A stretch of DNA of 64,000 bases, taken from contig JASSKH010000002.1 of NCBI GenBank assembly GCA_031763025.1, forward strand, positions 13,137,468-13,201,467, given 5' to 3'. The notes below the pieces were generated by a model. The model was not told the origin of the DNA. It ran no database searches and was given only the letters and a program-made list of their open reading frames with translations. The position numbers and the translations under genes were made by a program. Positions 22,950 to 32,764 of this stretch are shown here, piece by piece; within the stretch, counting starts at the first letter, position 1, and every line of letters starts with the position of its first letter. Source of the DNA: Macrocystis pyrifera. Its lineage: Eukaryota; Sar; Phaeophyceae; Laminariales; Laminariaceae.

Positions 22950-23601
22950 TGAAAGGATAACAGTTATTGAAACTGTCACACTCTTAGACTGGAAGGGTAG
23001 CTTCCAGAGTTTAGATGATAGTTCGAACAGGCAGAGACGCAGTGGTCCAGGTCAAGGAGAAAGAAGAAGAAGAAGAAGTTTTCGTGTATTAAACTCAGCG
23101 CGATGAGAGGCAAGAAGTGGACTGAACAGGAAGGGGCAACCACAGATGGTCCTTCCTGTCGGTAGTTCTACCTAACTGCTTCAAGGTATTCATCTACAAG
23201 AGTCATTACCTTGCTCATACTCTGATCTATATTACTCGTCTCTGTATCTGCTACCGGCCAATGATCGACAACCTGACTACCGACATCCTCTCTAGACTGT
23301 CACTCTCTCGGGAAACACTCTCTGCTATTGGTTACGTACTCGACTAGTCTCCAAGTAATCTGTCCTACTGCTACTAGTACTATTTTCTACAGCAACAGTC
23401 TTTGCTATCACAGAATAGTCAGTCCAACAGCAGTCTTACTCATAGTACTCACTCATACGTACGTCAGTTAGTTCTCTTACCACAGCAGGCCAGAGTCAGT
23501 CTCCATGTCAGGTATATCCTGGCATGAGAGGCTGACCTTGCTTTGCTACATCCCCGGCTATGTACCGCCTCCGAATACTACTGAAACCCAATATCACCTC
23601 A
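22950..23601 (-). repeat. 3-prime LTR (minus-strand sense) of the gypsy element
   Basis: On the plus strand it runs TGAAAGGATAAC to ATCACCTCA. It matches 31369-32020 except for A/G near 23590 and G/A in the GTCARTTAG word near 23467. Confidence 0.95.
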
Positions 23602-24076
23602 ATAGCCCATCCTGGTCCACTGTCGCCAACTGAGAGGGCGTGCAGTGGAACAACATCAATATGTGATATTGCTCGCATGAAAAAAAAATAAATACCAAGT
23701 CAATAGTATTAGTCAGACCCGAGAAAAAAATCATACAAAGTCAACAGCAGTGTCAGACCCTGAAAAAAAAATTAAAACCCACGACTACAATTCTCGTATC
23801 ACAAAATATAAACCTATTTTGTACGTACCCTAATTGTTGTACTCTGGTTTCAACTGTATACTCCTCCAAGTATTTTTACTTTACCACCACCTCCCGGCTG
23901 TACTTCCCGTACTGAAGTTGCCATCCCTTGCTTTTTTATACCGCAACCACCTGGCTGTACGTTCCGTACTGAAGTTGCCCTCCCCCCCTTGTTCTACTGC
24001 AACCACCTGGCTGTACGTTCCGTACTGAAGTTGCCGTCCCCCCCTGGCCTATTACATTGTACTCCTCGCGTCCTAT
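23602..24076 (-). other. 3-prime untranslated part of the gypsy element
   Basis: This segment holds three copies of a roughly 56-bp unit (about 23885-24045) containing CAACCACCTGGCTGTACGTTC and CGTACTGAAGTTGCC. It also holds two copies of a GTCAGACCC-poly(A) word (about 23695-23790). No coding frame of its own. Confidence 0.7.
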
Positions 24077-25600
24077 CTATTCCATTGATGGAGCATAGTT
24101 CTTGACACTCCGAGTCCTCTGGTGTACATGCCAGCACCACGATCCTCGCTCCTCGCTCACCGTTGTCAACGTCTCCTGAGATAGCCGCACGTTGTATTGC
24201 TTTCCCAGATCCAACATTTTTATGGTATGCGGGAGCATCTTGTTCTCTGCGTCCTCCGCTACCCCGACCACTCTCGCCAGCTGCCAACCTGCTTGCGCCA
24301 TTTTGAAATATATGTACGACCCAATGATTTCAGGTGTATACAATTTTGGCCTTTCTCTGGTATCACAGCAAACAAAATATCCTGTCGGCACGTGTCTTTC
24401 TCCCTTTTCACGTGCGATAGCTCGTCTAGCTATCTCCACTCTGTATCGACGATATTTTGCATTTTCCCCCTTGACTTGGACGGGTTCGCCCGCCCAATAT
24501 TTTACTACGCAATTACCATATTGCTTCAATTCCTCCTCGTGCTCCCACGTGGGTCGTTCCAGTCCAACCCAGTACGTATAATATTGCACTGCTATTTTAC
24601 CACCTAGCCCTCTCGTCAGTCGATGTTTTGTTACCTTGCGGAGCGTTACGCGGTGGGTATCTAGTTCAGCAGTCACATCGTCCGTTGTTAGATGGAACGG
24701 GGGTGAAATTTCCGAGTATTTATTCAGCACGTAATTGCTCATGGACCATGGTAAAAATCTCGGTGGGGTCGCCCCTTCGTGAGGATTATAACATTTCTTG
24801 CACCGGTGTACTGACACTCTCGCATTTATCCCCCGGCCTGGCTCGTCCTTCCGAATTTCTAACAGTACTAGTTTGGGTCCAACCTCCCTGCCATCATTCA
24901 TCTTCCCTGGCCCCACACATAACACCTTATAAGGCCCCGTCCAACAGTGTGCCAGTTTACTTATTAGTGCAAACGATTTTCTGGCTGAGCTGCCCTCAGC
25001 TGGTTTGTGCACGTGTTTTCCACCGCCCGTTATAGTGCTGTGATCATCGTAAACCCACGCCCAATCTCCGACTTCAAATTTCGTTTGATTGTTCATTGCT
25101 GCATCAATTTTCTCATTGTTGGCTTCGTGCTTCGCTTTTATTAACCGGTCTTCCTCTCGGATTAATCTATACGCTCGCACTTGTCTGTCTCTCATCAACT
25201 CCAGATAATCCAGCTGATCTCTTTTAGCGCTCTGGTGTCCTTTCACGCCACTACCTTCTAATATAGTCATCGGCAACCTCGGGTACCGACCTATGTGTAC
25301 TTCATTAGGTGCCAATCCTGTTCCTCTGCTCACGTTATTATTGTGTGCTGCTATTGCGTGCAATAACATCTCGTCCCAATTCTTTTGATCATCGGCTATT
25401 AGATAAGACAGCATCTGACACAAAGTGTGGTTGAGCCTTTCTACCATTCCGTTCGTCTGGGGGTGATAGGAACTCGTATACTTTTTGATTGAGCCTAGCA
25501 TTTTGAATACCGCCCTGCACACTACTGACACAAATTCCGCACCACGATCTGACAAAAAAGTATGCGGGCATCCCCACCTTGGAATGTAATCGTGAACCAA
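24077..25600 (-). CDS. gypsy integrase C-terminal half with chromodomain-like tail
   Basis: This 507-residue frame holds Asp18 and Glu54 of the integrase D,D-35-E triad (TFLSDRG and GMVERLN, 35 residues apart). A GPY-type motif follows at about 220-226 (WTGPYKV). A chromodomain-like segment lies at about 337-372 (YYTYWVGLERPTWEHEEEL, then VVKYWAG). A further 130-residue C-terminal extension (about 376-507) includes GWQLARVVGVAED and has no family I can name. The first catalytic Asp and the HHCC finger are in the overlapping upstream frame 25522-30054. The ATG here is only the first after the shift; the true reading continues upstream. The enzyme would insert element DNA, and chromodomains steer such integrases to particular chromatin. 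Confidence 0.9.
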   Translation of the reverse strand: MVHDYIPRWGCPHTFLSDRGAEFVSVVCRAVFKMLGSIKKYTSSYHPQTNGMVERLNHTLCQMLSYLIADDQKNWDEMLLHAIAAHNNNVSRGTGLAPNEVHIGRYPRLPMTILEGSGVKGHQSAKRDQLDYLELMRDRQVRAYRLIREEDRLIKAKHEANNEKIDAAMNNQTKFEVGDWAWVYDDHSTITGGGKHVHKPAEGSSARKSFALISKLAHCWTGPYKVLCVGPGKMNDGREVGPKLVLLEIRKDEPGRGINARVSVHRCKKCYNPHEGATPPRFLPWSMSNYVLNKYSEISPPFHLTTDDVTAELDTHRVTLRKVTKHRLTRGLGGKIAVQYYTYWVGLERPTWEHEEELKQYGNCVVKYWAGEPVQVKGENAKYRRYRVEIARRAIAREKGERHVPTGYFVCCDTRERPKLYTPEIIGSYIYFKMAQAGWQLARVVGVAEDAENKMLPHTIKMLDLGKQYNVRLSQETLTTVSEERGSWCWHVHQRTRSVKNYAPSME

Positions 25601-28600
25601 CCTGGCCGCACAACCTTCCGTGTTCTTTTCTCCCTTTGATATGGCGTACGCCTCGCGTGTCTGCTGAATAAATCTACTACCAGAAAGACGTACTCGTTTC
25701 CCTTCGCCGTTACCGGTAGGGGTCCTAGTAGATCAAACGATACCATATGTCCTGGTTTACTGGGTATTGGCAATGATATCAGAGGCCAACGTACAGTTTG
25801 TCTGGTGCTCTTCCTGGCTTGGCATGTGTAGCATCTTCTTATCCACCACTTTACGCTCTCTGCCATTCCGATCCACCAATAAAATCGCTGTAGTAACCCA
25901 AGCGTCACCTTCTCTCCCAAGTGTACTGCTTCCTTGTGCGCACAGTCCATCACCCACGGTCTAAGCAGCAGCGGTACATAGGTCCTCACCGGCTCATCTC
26001 CCAGCAGCCTCTCATACTGTCCTGGGTTTCGGTTAGGGCGATCATCAGGGGCACGCGACGGGCGTCGGACCAGTAACTTTTCAGAGGTCGGAAGCTCCAT
26101 CAATTCCCCTTGCGATACTAACCGTTTCAACTCTACTACGTCTATCCCCGGATCTAACCCTTCCTCGGTTATGTCATTGCTTGGCGTTTGATTTTCTATG
26201 CACGTCATTGCTGTCTTAGCAGTATCATCCTTTTGTTGGGCAACCGCCCAGTCTTTCGCGGTTTTCTGACACAACTTTTCGCCGAAAGCGCACGCTGCTT
26301 CGCTGTCTAGTTCCTCATCTGCAAGTTCCGATGGTTCTGCTGCATTATTTTCCTGTCCTGTGCCTGCTGCTGCACCATCGTTGCTACCCCCCGTGTCTAT
26401 GTCTATTACTGCCACATCCTGTTTCGAACCTGGGCCCAACAATTCCCTCCCCTCCTTGGTCATCGGACATGCATGTAACACTAAACCGGGTTCTAGCTGA
26501 CCGCTGAATATCTTACTCTCGTCAGGTTCACTTAACGGGCTGTCATCACGTATAACATACTCTCGCGGACTTCCATTTTGTCTCGGCTGGTACGATTCTC
26601 GTTTTCTGCCTCGCTGCATCAACTGCCAGGATAGCTGAGCTTGCTCATCCGTTGTTCGCGGCGCTATTTTGTGCTCAATCTCTGTCTCATTATCTCCCAC
26701 CTCAAAACTGTCGTCGGTACAACACTCCAGCCCACCCAAGCTGATGCCCCTCCTTCCAGTTGTTTGACACTCCAGCCCACCCAAGCTGATGCCCCTTTCT
26801 CCTTCGGTTTGACACTCCAGCCCACCCAGGCTGATGCCCCTCCTTCCCTCGGTTCGACACTCCAGCCCACCCAGGCTGATGCCCCTCCTTCCCAAACTCG
26901 GCTGTATTCCACTGGCACCTATAAAGTAAACGTCCACATCCGTAGGGTCAGTCAGACGTAAGTTATCACAGGTTTCTTCCTCTGTTGCAGGCAATGGCAA
27001 TCGGGACATAAGGTCTGCGTTTCCATTCATTTTTCCCGGTCTATATACCAGTTTATAGCTGTACGCGCTTAGAAAATCAAACCATCTCTGTACGCGGTTA
27101 ACTTTCGTGGCCAAGCTCTCTAGGTTTTTAAGCGGCTGATGATCGCTTATCACTATGAATGGTATACCGTAAAACAATTGTTGATTTTTCTTGACTGCCC
27201 ACACGATAGCTGCACATTCAAGCTCGGTGATGCTCCAGTTTTTCTCGTTTGGGAGCGTCGATCTGCTCAAAAAACTAATCGGGCGAGTCGTACCGTCGCT
27301 CTGGTCTTGCTCTATCACTGCACCTAACCCGTCCGCAGACGCGTCTGTAATCAACTGAAACGGCCGGTCACCGGAAATTGCTGCTGCAAAATCGGGAAAT
27401 GCCAGTACCTTGGGACTCGCTAGTTGCGATAAAAGGTCCTGCACTATTTGCGTATGTTCCTGGGTGAATTCAAACTTTACCCCCTTCTTCAGCAATGAGT
27501 TCAGTGTCTTTGTGACCGCTGCCATTTTAGGTAGAAACTTCCTGTAATACCCCACCCCTCCCATGAGTGAGCGCAGCTGGCTAACATTTGCGGGCATCGG
27601 CATCTTCAATAATGCTTCTACTTTTCCAGGATCCGGTGCTATCCCCTCAGCCGTTACTCTGTGGCCCAAAAATGTCACTACCTTTACCCCTAGGTGTGCT
27701 TTCTTTGGTGCTAGTTTCAAATTGAAGATGGTGAGTCGTTCAAAGAAATTCCGTAGATCTTTGACATGCTCTTCTCCGTTTTTCGAGAAACAGACTATAT
27801 CGTCAATAAATAACCGCACTCGCTCCAACCCCTCGCATACGCGCAGCATGATTGACTGGAACCATCCTGGGCTCGATGCTAGGCCCATCGGCATGACCGT
27901 CCATTCCCAATTTCCTGATTGCGTGCACACTGCTGTCAAGGGAATAGAGTCTTCATGTATTGAACACTGGAAAAATCCGCTCACCAAATCCATCGTACTA
28001 AAAACATGAGCTCCTCCTAAGTCAGCTAACAAGTCGTCAACCGTTGGCAACGGCAAAACTGGTATGACAGACTGCGCGTTTACCCTCTTGTAGTTACATG
28101 TGATCCTGATTCTGCCGTCCGATTTCGCGATCACCACCAAGGGGCTCGACCAATTTGAATATGATCTGCGCAATATTCCTGCCAACACCAATTTATCGAT
28201 CTCTGTTTGGACTTTTGCTGCCAGTACTGGAGAGTGACGGTATGGTCTCTGTTTGACTGGTCTCGCATCGCTTTTCAGTATAATGCCGAACGGGTCTACT
28301 GTGACATGTCCTAGATCAGTGCTGTGGTGCGAAAAGCGATGTTCGTAACTACACAGCAACTCTGCCAGAGCGTCAATATCTGCTACTTTCCCCAACTCTT
28401 TTTCGAAATCGAAATTTATTTCGTGTAAATGTGGTGGTACCCTTTGCCACAATTTTACAAAAGCTGCACGCTGACCGTCATCTAAACTATCCAAAACTTC
28501 TTGCGGGATTTCGCGAGGTTTTTTCGTTTCTGCAGCTTCTACTGCATTAATCTCTCCAGACAGGGTGGGTAGTAGCTGTGCTTTGGTCAAATCACTCTTG

Positions 28601-30054
28601 ACTAAAGGTGCACCCCCTACTCCCAATTTCATGTCTGGCATCATTACGTGTGGTTGATGTCCCGTATATCGTAGCGGGATTTCAGAGGTACCGGCCTCTA
28701 CTATAGCTTCCCGGGGCAACCAGCCTATGTTAAATCGTATATAATACATACCTTCGGACGCCGCCGTACCGTCTGTATTAGTGATATCGACTTTAACCCA
28801 TGCCATCCCGTTCGGAAGTGTACATCGTTTTCCCGAAAAACGTGCAACCATCACTCCCTTGGTGCTAGTTTCTACTAATCCTACTGTGCTGTTGACCCAA
28901 TCAGAATACCTTTGTGTGTTTTCAACGGTCCCACTCTCCCGTATTGTAAACGTCACCCTTGTTTCTTTGTCGTTTATGTCAACGTATTTTCTGGTTGGAA
29001 ATTCCGCCCAACCATCCCGTCCTAAAAGTACTTCATGAGTCATCGCCTCATCTGGTACAACGTGTGCATATACCACCAAGCAAACTGTCTGTGCTCTCCC
29101 ATTCTCTGAGGATATCCCCTTTTCTCCTCCCATCTGAATGTTCAATCGTACTCTGCTGTTTGTGGTTAAAGGTATACCATGAAATCCTCCCCATTTTCTT
29201 TCTGGTATTTCTGTTAACCCATTTCTAGAAGCTGCCCCACATCTCAACATATGTTGCCATACCTTGCGTTGGATGAAAGAAGATGGGCTCCCAGTGTCCA
29301 GCAGTACGGTGCAGTTTTGTGTACGCGTAGCTTTGGATCCTCCGAAAATCTGAGCTCGTGTTGTATGACGTCTTTTGTCCAACGTCACCTCTCCTCCCAC
29401 GGCACGCGTAAATTCTGGCAGGTAGTCTGCTCGTTCCCCACTCTCGATCTCCTCCTGGCGCAGTGGGAAAACGTTGGGTAGCGTTTCACTAGTCAGGTTT
29501 TGCTTGGGTTCGAGTGCATATATGCTGTCTGGCATTCCTGGCTTGCTCGAAAATTCTCCCCCCTGAACGCTGCTACTTCTATCAATGCTCGGTGTATTTG
29601 AGGTCATGCTGGATACATCGACATTTTGTTCCGGTCGCTTTGCCGACTGTCGCTCAAATATGGTTGGCATTATATCTACTTCCGTACTGTTTTTCGCTCG
29701 CAAGCGTCGTACACTCCTTTCTGTGTTTCCACTTACCACGTTACCAGTCCATGAGTTTTTCTCTTCTACTGGCGGGGAAAACTCGCGGGCTTTGCTGGGT
29801 CGACAAGGCTTCGCTCCCCTATTCTCTACATTACCAGTCCATGAGCTTTTCTCTTTTACTGGCGGGGAAAACTCGCGGGCTTTGCTGGGTAGACAAGGCG
29901 TCGCTCCCCTATTCTCACCTCCCCGGGCTCTTAAACTGTTATCGGTGGGGGGTATCTCTCTCTTCAACTGTACATTTGAAGCAGGCGTGCCCTTCGCCCT
30001 GTTGACAGCAGACATTGACTCATATTTGGTATGACTCTGAACCAACACACTCAA
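25522..30054 (-). CDS. gypsy polyprotein: protease, RT, RNase H, integrase N-half
   Basis: The frame has 1510 residues. Residues 50-106 contain a 30-35-residue tandem duplication (PSKAREFSPPVxEK, then SWTGNV). The protease motif DTGS is at 253-256. Reverse transcriptase spans about 605-800, with ITCNYKRVN, TMDLVSGFFQ, MPMGLASSP and the catalytic FIDD at 749-752 (the usual Y or F-x-D-D box). RNase H starts with TDAS near 903 and DHQPL near 971. Residues about 1055-1112 hold four copies of a 15-residue RRGISLGGLEC unit inside a 300-residue linker. The integrase zinc finger (HX4H, CX2C) lies at about 1373-1411 and the first catalytic Asp near 1441 (SFDLLGPL). The frame then shifts: the last 40 residues are out of phase, and the proper reading continues in 24077-25600, with the shift near 25660-25680. 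Confidence 0.95.
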   Translation of the reverse strand: MSVLVQSHTKYESMSAVNRAKGTPASNVQLKREIPPTDNSLRARGGENRGATPCLPSKAREFSPPVKEKSSWTGNVENRGAKPCRPSKAREFSPPVEEKNSWTGNVVSGNTERSVRRLRAKNSTEVDIMPTIFERQSAKRPEQNVDVSSMTSNTPSIDRSSSVQGGEFSSKPGMPDSIYALEPKQNLTSETLPNVFPLRQEEIESGERADYLPEFTRAVGGEVTLDKRRHTTRAQIFGGSKATRTQNCTVLLDTGSPSSFIQRKVWQHMLRCGAASRNGLTEIPERKWGGFHGIPLTTNSRVRLNIQMGGEKGISSENGRAQTVCLVVYAHVVPDEAMTHEVLLGRDGWAEFPTRKYVDINDKETRVTFTIRESGTVENTQRYSDWVNSTVGLVETSTKGVMVARFSGKRCTLPNGMAWVKVDITNTDGTAASEGMYYIRFNIGWLPREAIVEAGTSEIPLRYTGHQPHVMMPDMKLGVGGAPLVKSDLTKAQLLPTLSGEINAVEAAETKKPREIPQEVLDSLDDGQRAAFVKLWQRVPPHLHEINFDFEKELGKVADIDALAELLCSYEHRFSHHSTDLGHVTVDPFGIILKSDARPVKQRPYRHSPVLAAKVQTEIDKLVLAGILRRSYSNWSSPLVVIAKSDGRIRITCNYKRVNAQSVIPVLPLPTVDDLLADLGGAHVFSTMDLVSGFFQCSIHEDSIPLTAVCTQSGNWEWTVMPMGLASSPGWFQSIMLRVCEGLERVRLFIDDIVCFSKNGEEHVKDLRNFFERLTIFNLKLAPKKAHLGVKVVTFLGHRVTAEGIAPDPGKVEALLKMPMPANVSQLRSLMGGVGYYRKFLPKMAAVTKTLNSLLKKGVKFEFTQEHTQIVQDLLSQLASPKVLAFPDFAAAISGDRPFQLITDASADGLGAVIEQDQSDGTTRPISFLSRSTLPNEKNWSITELECAAIVWAVKKNQQLFYGIPFIVISDHQPLKNLESLATKVNRVQRWFDFLSAYSYKLVYRPGKMNGNADLMSRLPLPATEEETCDNLRLTDPTDVDVYFIGASGIQPSLGRRGISLGGLECRTEGRRGISLGGLECQTEGERGISLGGLECQTTGRRGISLGGLECCTDDSFEVGDNETEIEHKIAPRTTDEQAQLSWQLMQRGRKRESYQPRQNGSPREYVIRDDSPLSEPDESKIFSGQLEPGLVLHACPMTKEGRELLGPGSKQDVAVIDIDTGGSNDGAAAGTGQENNAAEPSELADEELDSEAACAFGEKLCQKTAKDWAVAQQKDDTAKTAMTCIENQTPSNDITEEGLDPGIDVVELKRLVSQGELMELPTSEKLLVRRPSRAPDDRPNRNPGQYERLLGDEPVRTYVPLLLRPWVMDCAHKEAVHLGEKVTLGLLQRFYWWIGMAESVKWWIRRCYTCQARKSTRQTVRWPLISLPIPSKPGHMVSFDLLGPLPVTAKGNEYVFLVVDLFSRHARRTPYQREKRTRKVVRPGWFTITFQGGDARILFCQIVVRNLCQ

Positions 30055-30058
30055 CGAA

Positions 30059-30475
30059 TTAACGTGCTTCGAACTGGTTGCTTCGAACTGGTGTTTTTCT
30101 CGGTAGCTTACACCGTATCCTTACGCCGTCCGGACGGCCAAGCCCACCCGCTAGCCCACTACTAACAGTGACGGAGCTTGTGCAGAGCGGTGGTACTAGG
30201 GTGGAAGCGCACGATCGGACGTCGGGGTAATTACTTCCGCTCTCTCCAGAAAGACGACAACCAACTACGCCTCCACTCTTACCGTTAATAGGTAGATTGT
30301 ATCCTACCCCTTGACTTGGATTCGCGTTGTGCACCGCGGCTCCCGTCGTAACCTTCCTTGCATTCGATGATGCTGTGAGGGCCCCCCCTCTTTCTCCGGA
30401 CTCCCTCCTCCCGGACGCTCCTTGATCTGTGTGTGGAAAAGAAACAAGAAACGGGGGCCGCGATGCTACCGGCAA
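30059..30475 (-). pseudogene. gypsy gag to protease spacer frame
   Basis: This 138-residue frame, rich in Ser, Gly and Arg, lies between the zinc-knuckle frame and the polyprotein and is in a different phase from both. No domain is recognised. In related elements this stretch is the C-terminus of Gag or the linker to protease. Whether the phase changes are mutations or programmed cannot be decided from one copy. Confidence 0.4.
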
Positions 30476-30502
30476 GTCGACCTCTTCCTTACCGTTGCAG
30501 CT

Positions 30503-30835
30503 TCAGATTTCTCCTCTTTCGCGGGCCTCTCTGCGGTTTGCGTGCCATTGACACAACCGCTGTTGCCACCTTCGCCAACGACGCCTCCTTACCTCTTCCG
30601 GTGTACCTTCTCCTATTTCAGAGTTTATAATTTGGGATCGATTCATGTATGCAGCAGGACAGTCTCTTGCAAAGTGTGTATCTTCCGCACAATTTAAACA
30701 TCTCGGACCGAAGGCTCGGCGTGCAGCATCTTTGGCTTCCCTCGAATCATATCTGATATAGAATGCAGGTTCTTTATTACTTTTTCCGAAGCCCCCTCGG
30801 CTCTGTAATACCGTATAAACCTTCTCAAATTCCAT
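30503..30835 (-). CDS. gypsy Gag, zinc-knuckle part
   Basis: This 110-residue frame contains one CX2CX4HX4C knuckle at about residues 46-59 (CLNCAEDTHFARDC), the nucleic-acid-binding signature of retroelement nucleocapsid. Upstream it reads FEKVYTVLQSRGGFGKSN, which matches in sense the out-of-phase end of 30694-31296 (RRFIRYYRAEGASEK). The two frames are therefore one protein split by a frameshift near 30850. The Arg-rich tail (RRRRWRRWQQR) fits RNA binding. Confidence 0.8.
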   Translation of the reverse strand: MEFEKVYTVLQSRGGFGKSNKEPAFYIRYDSREAKDAARRAFGPRCLNCAEDTHFARDCPAAYMNRSQIINSEIGEGTPEEVRRRRWRRWQQRLCQWHANRREARERGEI

Positions 30836-31296
30836 ATTCTCATCCAGATAATCAGCCCCTCTCTGATGTCGTCCTCCTCTTTGGGCCGTTCCTGGTCCTT
30901 GCCAGGGCTCATGCCTTCCTTTTTGGGCAGTTTTGCACTCCTTCCACTCGGGGAGAGTGAGGGTGCATTGCCAGTTAGGTGGCGTGCAAGTCTCTCCGCC
31001 TTAGGCTCATTCTTGACCATCAGCGTCGTGTCAGCTGCTACAGCAGCAGTGTGGGCCCCCCCCACGTCCGGTGCTTGGCCTTTGCCAGCACTATCGGATA
31101 CCTCGTCCGGTGCTTGGCCCTTGCCAGCACTATCGGATACCTCGTCCGGTGCTTGGCCTTTGCCAGCACTATCGGACACTACTTCGGGGCCCTTCGCTTT
31201 GCTAACCCTGGCGGAGCGCCTAGGCGTGGCCACGGGCTTGAGTCCTGAGTCTTCTTTCCTCCCTCCAGATTTCGTGCTGGGTTGGTACGACGACAT
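30694..31296 (-). CDS. gypsy Gag, N-terminal part
   Basis: This 200-residue frame starts about 70 bp inside the 5-prime LTR (minus sense), the usual place for gag. The N-terminus is basic. Residues about 39-78 hold three tandem copies of a 13-residue unit DEVSDSAGKGQAP, encoded by a near-perfect 39-bp DNA repeat (31060-31180). The reading phase is lost after about residue 150, where the zinc-knuckle frame 30503-30835 takes over. Confidence 0.75.
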   Translation of the reverse strand: MSSYQPSTKSGGRKEDSGLKPVATPRRSARVSKAKGPEVVSDSAGKGQAPDEVSDSAGKGQAPDEVSDSAGKGQAPDVGGAHTAAVAADTTLMVKNEPKAERLARHLTGNAPSLSPSGRSAKLPKKEGMSPGKDQERPKEEDDIREGLIIWMRIWNLRRFIRYYRAEGASEKVIKNLHSISDMIRGKPKMLHAEPSVRDV

Positions 31297-31351
31297 ACTT
31301 GCACGTTTTTTTCTTACTTCTCCGGTCGAACGCTAGCTCTGCCAAGTCCTA

Positions 31352-31367
31352 AAGTCGGACGACGCCA
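31352..31367 (-). promoter_or_regulatory. primer-binding site candidate of the gypsy element
   Basis: Directly after the minus-strand 5-prime LTR the sequence reads TGGCGTCGTCCGACTT. The same start TGGCGTCG, at nearly the same distance, is found at the other gypsy-type element (53339-53353). Both elements probably use the same tRNA primer, which I cannot name. Confidence 0.6.
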
Positions 31368-31368
31368 C

Positions 31369-32020
31369 TGAAAGGATAACAGTTATTGAAACTGTCACAC
31401 TCTTAGACTGGAAGGGTAGCTTCCAGAGTTTAGATGATAGTTCGAACAGGCAGAGACGCAGTGGTCCAGGTCAAGGAGAAAGAAGAAGAAGAAGAAGTTT
31501 TCGTGTATTAAACTCAGCGCGATGAGAGGCAAGAAGTGGACTGAACAGGAAGGGGCAACCACAGATGGTCCTTCCTGTCGGTAGTTCTACCTAACTGCTT
31601 CAAGGTATTCATCTACAAGAGTCATTACCTTGCTCATACTCTGATCTATATTACTCGTCTCTGTATCTGCTACCGGCCAATGATCGACAACCTGACTACC
31701 GACATCCTCTCTAGACTGTCACTCTCTCGGGAAACACTCTCTGCTATTGGTTACGTACTCGACTAGTCTCCAAGTAATCTGTCCTACTGCTACTAGTACT
31801 ATTTTCTACAGCAACAGTCTTTGCTATCACAGAATAGTCAGTCCAACAGCAGTCTTACTCATAGTACTCACTCATACGTACGTCAATTAGTTCTCTTACC
31901 ACAGCAGGCCAGAGTCAGTCTCCATGTCAGGTATATCCTGGCATGAGAGGCTGACCTTGCTTTGCTACATCCCCGGCTATGTACCGCCTCCGAATACTAC
32001 TGAAACCCGATATCACCTCA
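31369..32020 (-). repeat. 5-prime LTR (minus-strand sense) of the gypsy element
   Basis: This is the direct repeat of 22950-23601 and is followed on the plus strand by the target duplication CAGT. Confidence 0.95.
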
Positions 32021-32024
32021 CAGT

Positions 32025-32764
32025 CGAAAAAAGACAAAAAATGAAAAAAAGAAAAAATCTTACAGCAGAGCTTCTCTCTCAGCCTCGTACGCCGCCCGCC
32101 CCTCTCGCGACCATCTCGCCACCGACTCAGTCCGGGTAAAGCTCCCCTCCCTCTCTTCCACAGTGAGCCCCGTCGCCCGCCTCGCGTGAAGCCCGGTGCT
32201 CACCGTGGACCTCGACGTACGCTCGACAATGTTGGTGCTCATTCGGGGTACCTCCCTCTTGTGACTCTCAGCCCGGTCGCGAAAATAAGCACCGCTTGAA
32301 TATAATCTTACAATACCGAACGAACCTTAAATACTCGTACGTACTCTATCCAAAATCACAAATGGAGGCCAGACAGAGCCTATTGATGCATCCCTCGTGT
32401 CTCGAGGGGCACGCGACGCCTAGGCACGAAAGCGGCGACCGCGCTCCTTGCAACTCCCCCTCTACTCGCCAGCATCCGCCGACACCCGCGACGGTGCCGG
32501 GTTCGCCCGCGCAACCGTGCTCGGAGTACACGCACGCACACGAAACGAAAGAAGAAAAAAGGAAAGAAGGACTGAAAGTACGACGAGAAATGGAGAAAAC
32601 AAAGACTAGCTGGAACGGTCCGGCAAGTAATAAACGGAGGCGATTCCCAAGTGGGAGCTCTGAGAGGCCAGGGATGTACCAACCGAGCACGCTCAGAGGT
32701 TGAGATATCTATGAGTATATCTATATCGGGAGATTGGCGTGACGGAATGGAGCAGGTATTAATT
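32025..32764. other. single-copy-like flank with two weak open frames
   Basis: Two frames deserve mention only. Minus 32060-32242 encodes 60 residues (MSTNIVERTSRSTVSTGLHA... EGRAAYEAEREALL), with plausible acidic/basic composition. Plus 32296-32703 encodes 135 residues with a basic stretch (SNKRRRFPSG). Neither has a recognised domain, and the second competes with minus-strand frames over the same bases. They could be exon fragments of a host gene split by the gypsy insertion. Confidence 0.25.

Larger units (their letters stand above)
22950..32020 (-). mobile_element. Ty3/gypsy chromovirus-like LTR retrotransposon
   Basis: Two 652-bp LTRs (22950-23601 and 31369-32020) differ at only two places noticed by eye. 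They are flanked by a 4-bp target duplication CAGT (22946-22949 and 32021-32024). On the minus strand the order is gag with a zinc knuckle, protease, reverse transcriptase, RNase H, integrase, GPY motif and chromodomain-like tail, as in Metaviridae-type elements of the chromovirus lineage. A primer-binding site candidate GTGGCGTCGTCCGAC directly follows the minus-strand 5-prime LTR. The coding region is close to complete but has frameshifts in gag and in integrase. Confidence 0.95.

Noticed and set aside
26641..26961. Plus-strand frame with LTLQPTQADAPPS repeats
   Set aside because: It is the reverse reading of the 45-bp repeat in the gypsy polyprotein linker, whose minus frame continues for 1510 codons.
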